DNA from: Tyto alba | Lineage: Eukaryota > Chordata > Aves > Strigiformes > Tytonidae | Direction of reading: 5' to 3' | DNA length: 64,000 nt | NCBI RefSeq assembly: GCF_018691265.1 | Contig: NW_024881316.1 | Coordinates: forward strand, 7,872,819 to 7,936,818 | In this document: in pieces, positions 60,601 to 64,000 of the stretch | Layout: every line of letters begins with the position of its first letter | Position numbering within the stretch: the stretch's first letter is position 1 | Position numbers and translations under genes: made by a program | Notes under the pieces: model-generated | Database searches by the model: none | What the model was told of the DNA's origin: nothing | What the model saw: the letters and a program-made list of their open reading frames with translations, nothing else

Positions 60601-63600
60601 ACTCTGCGGCCAGTCATACTTGATTCAGAAGCACAGAAAGAGAACAAGTGAAAGACAAGTGACCTTGTCAGTGCAGATTAAAACAATTCATAAACAAAGA
60701 GAAAACTATATCTGGGAGTCTTACTTGCTTGATGAGTGTTCTAAATGCAATGTAGAACAAGCAAACATCACCTCAATTTCCCTCCTTATTGTTTCAAAGA
60801 GAATAAGTACTCCTTAGTTCCTTGAAAGCATGTTTTACCCTATGGATTCAAAGCAGATGAATTCACCTTCAGCTTGAGAAGACAGGAATATAAGAATTTA
60901 AAGATGCCTGTATCTACACAGTTTCCTGCTCATGCAACCCTACAATGCATATTGCATCCACTTTAATAGGGCAAGGCTCTCCCTAAAGGGTCATTTGTAC
61001 TGCAGAATTTGCAATACATTCACTCGGCCAGATGAGAGGTAACCACTGAGAAAAGGTGGATTCTGATATTCTGGTCAGAAATTTGATAATAGAAAGATGC
61101 AAAGAATTCTTGAAGGGAATTATTGATAGATTTTTTTTTTTTTATCCTCCTTTAATGATACATCTTGTGAAAAATATTTATAGGTATTTGCTGACTGTAG
61201 AGGTGTGATAACTCTTTGGAGAAAGCCTGCAGGTTTTTTTAGGCAATGAGTTCCACAAAGCTAAAACAACACCTACAATGTGCAATAAAGCTGGATAGGG
61301 CCATTCAAAGTCCACTTTAAACAACTGTCAACAGAACCCATGAGTCTCAATTATTTAATCCACGCAGATGTTGTATGTTGTATTCATTATTTAATTATAA
61401 TAGGAGCAATTACTGTCTCAGTTCTGCGAAGTGTGCAGTTCTTTTTCATCAGTTCATTAAAAAAGTTGCCCACTAGGTGGGGGTAGACAACCTTATTCAA
61501 ACAACGGTATTCCTGAAAGAGAAATTAGTTGAAGATGGTATAAAACCCATGCTAAATTTAGATTCTTTGAGAGGTTTTGGTTTGTGTTTTTGTTGCTGTT
61601 TTTTGTTTGTTTGTTTGTTTGTATGTTTGGTGGTGGGGTTTTGTTTTGTTTTTCTTTTTTTCTGTGATAAAACGAGAATTTCTGTTTGTTAACTATTGGG
61701 CGTTAAAGGTGATAATTAACAGAGGTCACGGGCAATTAAGTTTAATATGAGTTGGTGGAAAACTACGGTGTTGAACTTCCAGTTTTAAGAGTCAGATCAT
61801 TCCTATAGCAATACAGAACAAGTATTTACTGGAAAGTAAAATAAATAAGTAGATTATGGAAATATCACACATGGGTATAATACATGTGCAAACTAATATG
61901 GATTAATTATCTTCAGCTGCTTATTGAGCATCAGACTGAGTTGATTACAATAAGTAATCTACAATAGGTAGGATCCAGGAATTTCTGAAATTTTAGTTAG
62001 CCGTAGGAACAAAGACAAACTACCTTGTCAGAACACAGTGAGGCACCACAAGTCAGTGTAAGTATGATATAATTAGTGAGTTTACACGACACTAATATTG
62101 TATGTGCACCTGACACATTCCATGTAAGACTCTATTTCTGAGTGAAAATTGCAAGGAAAGTCAAAGTGAAGTCAGAGTGGCTTCAATTTCTAAGATACAA
62201 CACAGCTGACTTACACACATAAGACCAGATACATATATCACAATGAATAACTGCTTTTTCTGGAAGTCAGCAAATAAAAATATATTAAATTAGTATACTT
62301 AAAATATTCTGAAAGCCTAGCTGTCAAGAAATGTCAGCTGTTGCAAATTCTAGAGGTCTTTCATAAAGCAGGTTAATAGGGAGTAGAAGGATATTGTCAG
62401 ATTAATGGTTTTTTGTGACCTCAGCTAGCATTTAAAAAGTGTGCTACCTGGAATCAAAGGCTAGTAAGTTAATCTACTGTTCTCTTCCTTTTAGGTAGCA
62501 TCTTTATTACCGCACATTTCTTAGTTGTTGTAACACCTAGTGTGATTTGAGACAAGAATTTAATGATTTTTTGAACACATTCAATTTTGCTTAATTAGAC
62601 AAAGACAATATGTTATCTGAGAACAGACAATTAAAGTTCAATTTCCAACATTTTCAAACTACCATTACAAAAAAAAAATCAAAATAAAAATGAAATAACT
62701 GTAAAATTGTAGTAGCTCAAATTATTTGTGTGCTGTAATGATTGTCCCATTTTTGGTTTAGACACTCTTTTCTAATAAGTTCTGTCACTTTCCTTCCATA
62801 AAGTACAAACGTGTCCCATCTTTTGTTTCCATCTCTGTCACCTTTCCTTTGCTTAAGCTGTAACTGTTTGCTCCCAGACATTTTTTTTTCTCATTTGATC
62901 CAATGAAGAACAGTTCTGCTATTTCACTACCATATTCTACTTGCATCATTTTGTCAAACCTGGAATAAATGTGCAAAGGGAAAATCTGTTTGTTGTGTAA
63001 ATGTTAAACTTCTGCATGTTAATATTTTCCCATAATTGAGCATTACACACAGAGGCATTTTTTTCTATCTGTGAAAAGACATGTCAAACTCCAATTTGGA
63101 ACTTGCTTCTATATAGCAGTTGTAGAAAAAACACTTGCAGTAGCTCAAAGTCCTATCAGTAGTAATTTGTTTCTTGCACTAGAGCATTTAGTGATACAGG
63201 AAGGGGTTGACAAAGCCAGTGGATATACTTTGAAATAAGAAACAATGCTTCAGATATATACCTGTCTGATTTCTGTAATTTTCTATGTCATAATATTGAA
63301 CTATAACACATCACAAGTATTTTAAGAAATTAATATTATAAACTTGAAATGTGCCTTAGTTATTTTCAGTGATACAAATGATATATAAAAGTGTATTGAA
63401 GTACTTTAATAGCCACATCATAGTAAATGATACGTTATACTCAGATTGGTTTAACATATGTTTAAAGAGCTTTTAAAGAGTTTTAAAATTTAATTTGTTA
63501 TAAGAATTAATATAAATGTGCCAAAGTGTGAAGTGCTAAGTATGTTTGCATTACTGTCAAACCATCCTGAATGTTCTACATTTTTAACACACGTTTTATT

Positions 63601-64000
63601 GATAGGTTACTGAATATGACATAAGAAACACTTTCATATACTGAAGTAGTTCCATGTGGTGTAGTGATACATACTCATATTGTATGCGTGATGATTATTT
63701 ACCACTCCTTATCAGCTTGGTTATGATATTATATACTCTTTTCTTAACTGATTATATGTAGATTGGAAGACAATTTTCTGTTTTCCGATGGGTTTTAATC
63801 AATCTGTTCAAGAACCCCTTAAGTAAAGATATATGCCAATGACCATAATTGTTTTTCACCTTCTTTGTGCCACAGCAAGTTACTCTTAAATCTACTCTGA
63901 GTGATGAGACATCTCACTTCCTCTTCTATGCATACTTTTTTGTACACTACACCTGTCTCAACCATTTGTCCAGTGGTATGGCCTTAACACCTCTGCAATC
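57663..64000. other. AT-rich non-coding stretch to the window end
   Basis: No recognisable gene or mobile element. Simple repeats: poly(A) at 59,683-59,701 with ATTAAA about 30 bases before it, and a TTTG/TG-rich run at 61,574-61,662. The minus-strand segment 62,785-62,959 is open with a possible acceptor (see findings). A plus-strand frame of 94 codons at 60,533-60,817 has no recognisable domain. Confidence 0.5.
61574..61662. repeat. (TTTG)n-type microsatellite
   Basis: Five TTTG units (about 61,603-61,622) within a T/G-rich stretch of about 90 bp. Confidence 0.85.

Noticed and set aside
1..64000. CRISPR arrays, bacterial operons, tRNA or rRNA genes
   Set aside because: No spaced direct repeats, ribosome-binding-site/ORF organisation, or tRNA A/B-box cloverleaf was seen. 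The repeat content is that of a bird nuclear genome.

Overview
The window looks like avian nuclear DNA, probably a gene desert or a very long intron on a large chromosome. It is AT-rich and holds no convincing protein-coding gene, rRNA, tRNA or CRISPR array. Bird origin rests on repeat content: CR1 retrotransposon tails ending in the characteristic TTCTATGAT-type octamers (about 15.9, 29.3, 34.6 and 43.3 kb), CR1 reverse-transcriptase-region fragments, and solo endogenous-retrovirus LTRs of avian type. All family assignments come from recognising sequence by eye, not from a database search.

Layout. 0-5 kb: AT-rich non-coding DNA with a T/TTTG microsatellite. 5.15-6.2 kb: GC-richer, LTR-like block with two AATAAA signals. 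7.4-8.7 kb: old CR1 copy on the minus strand. 9.05-9.52 kb: intact solo LTR with CCAAT, E-box, TATA and polyadenylation signals and a 5-bp target-site duplication. 10.98-11.25 kb: decayed relative of that LTR. 13.2-14.05 kb: solo LTR of another family. 15.89-16.58 kb: CR1 tail with an antisense LTR set exactly at its end. 17.5-18.25 kb: probable LTR/leader remnant. 18.6-19.5 kb: another ancient minus-strand CR1. 19.5-27.4 kb: apparently unique AT-rich DNA.

27.39-27.86 kb: a very long TTC/GAA tract, 75 pure triplets preceded by a CpG-interrupted half. 28.57-33.03 kb: a CR1 cluster with an internally deleted plus-strand copy, a 2.3-kb ancient minus-strand copy, a younger minus-strand copy and an old endonuclease-region scrap. 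Small CR1 tails lie at 34.4 and 43.0 kb. 53.9-54.8 kb has an unexplained GC-rich block. 56.93-57.66 kb is a second well-bounded solo LTR of the 9-kb family, inserted antisense, carrying a (GA)n expansion and a strong G-quadruplex-forming run. The rest is AT-rich DNA with mono- and dinucleotide runs.

No genes can be seen working together. The best leads for undescribed biology are four exon-like segments that I cannot identify: 37,702-37,997 plus (open through, with good acceptor and donor), 28,368-28,570 minus, 33,110-33,430 minus and 62,785-62,959 minus. I found no evidence of a novel multi-gene system.
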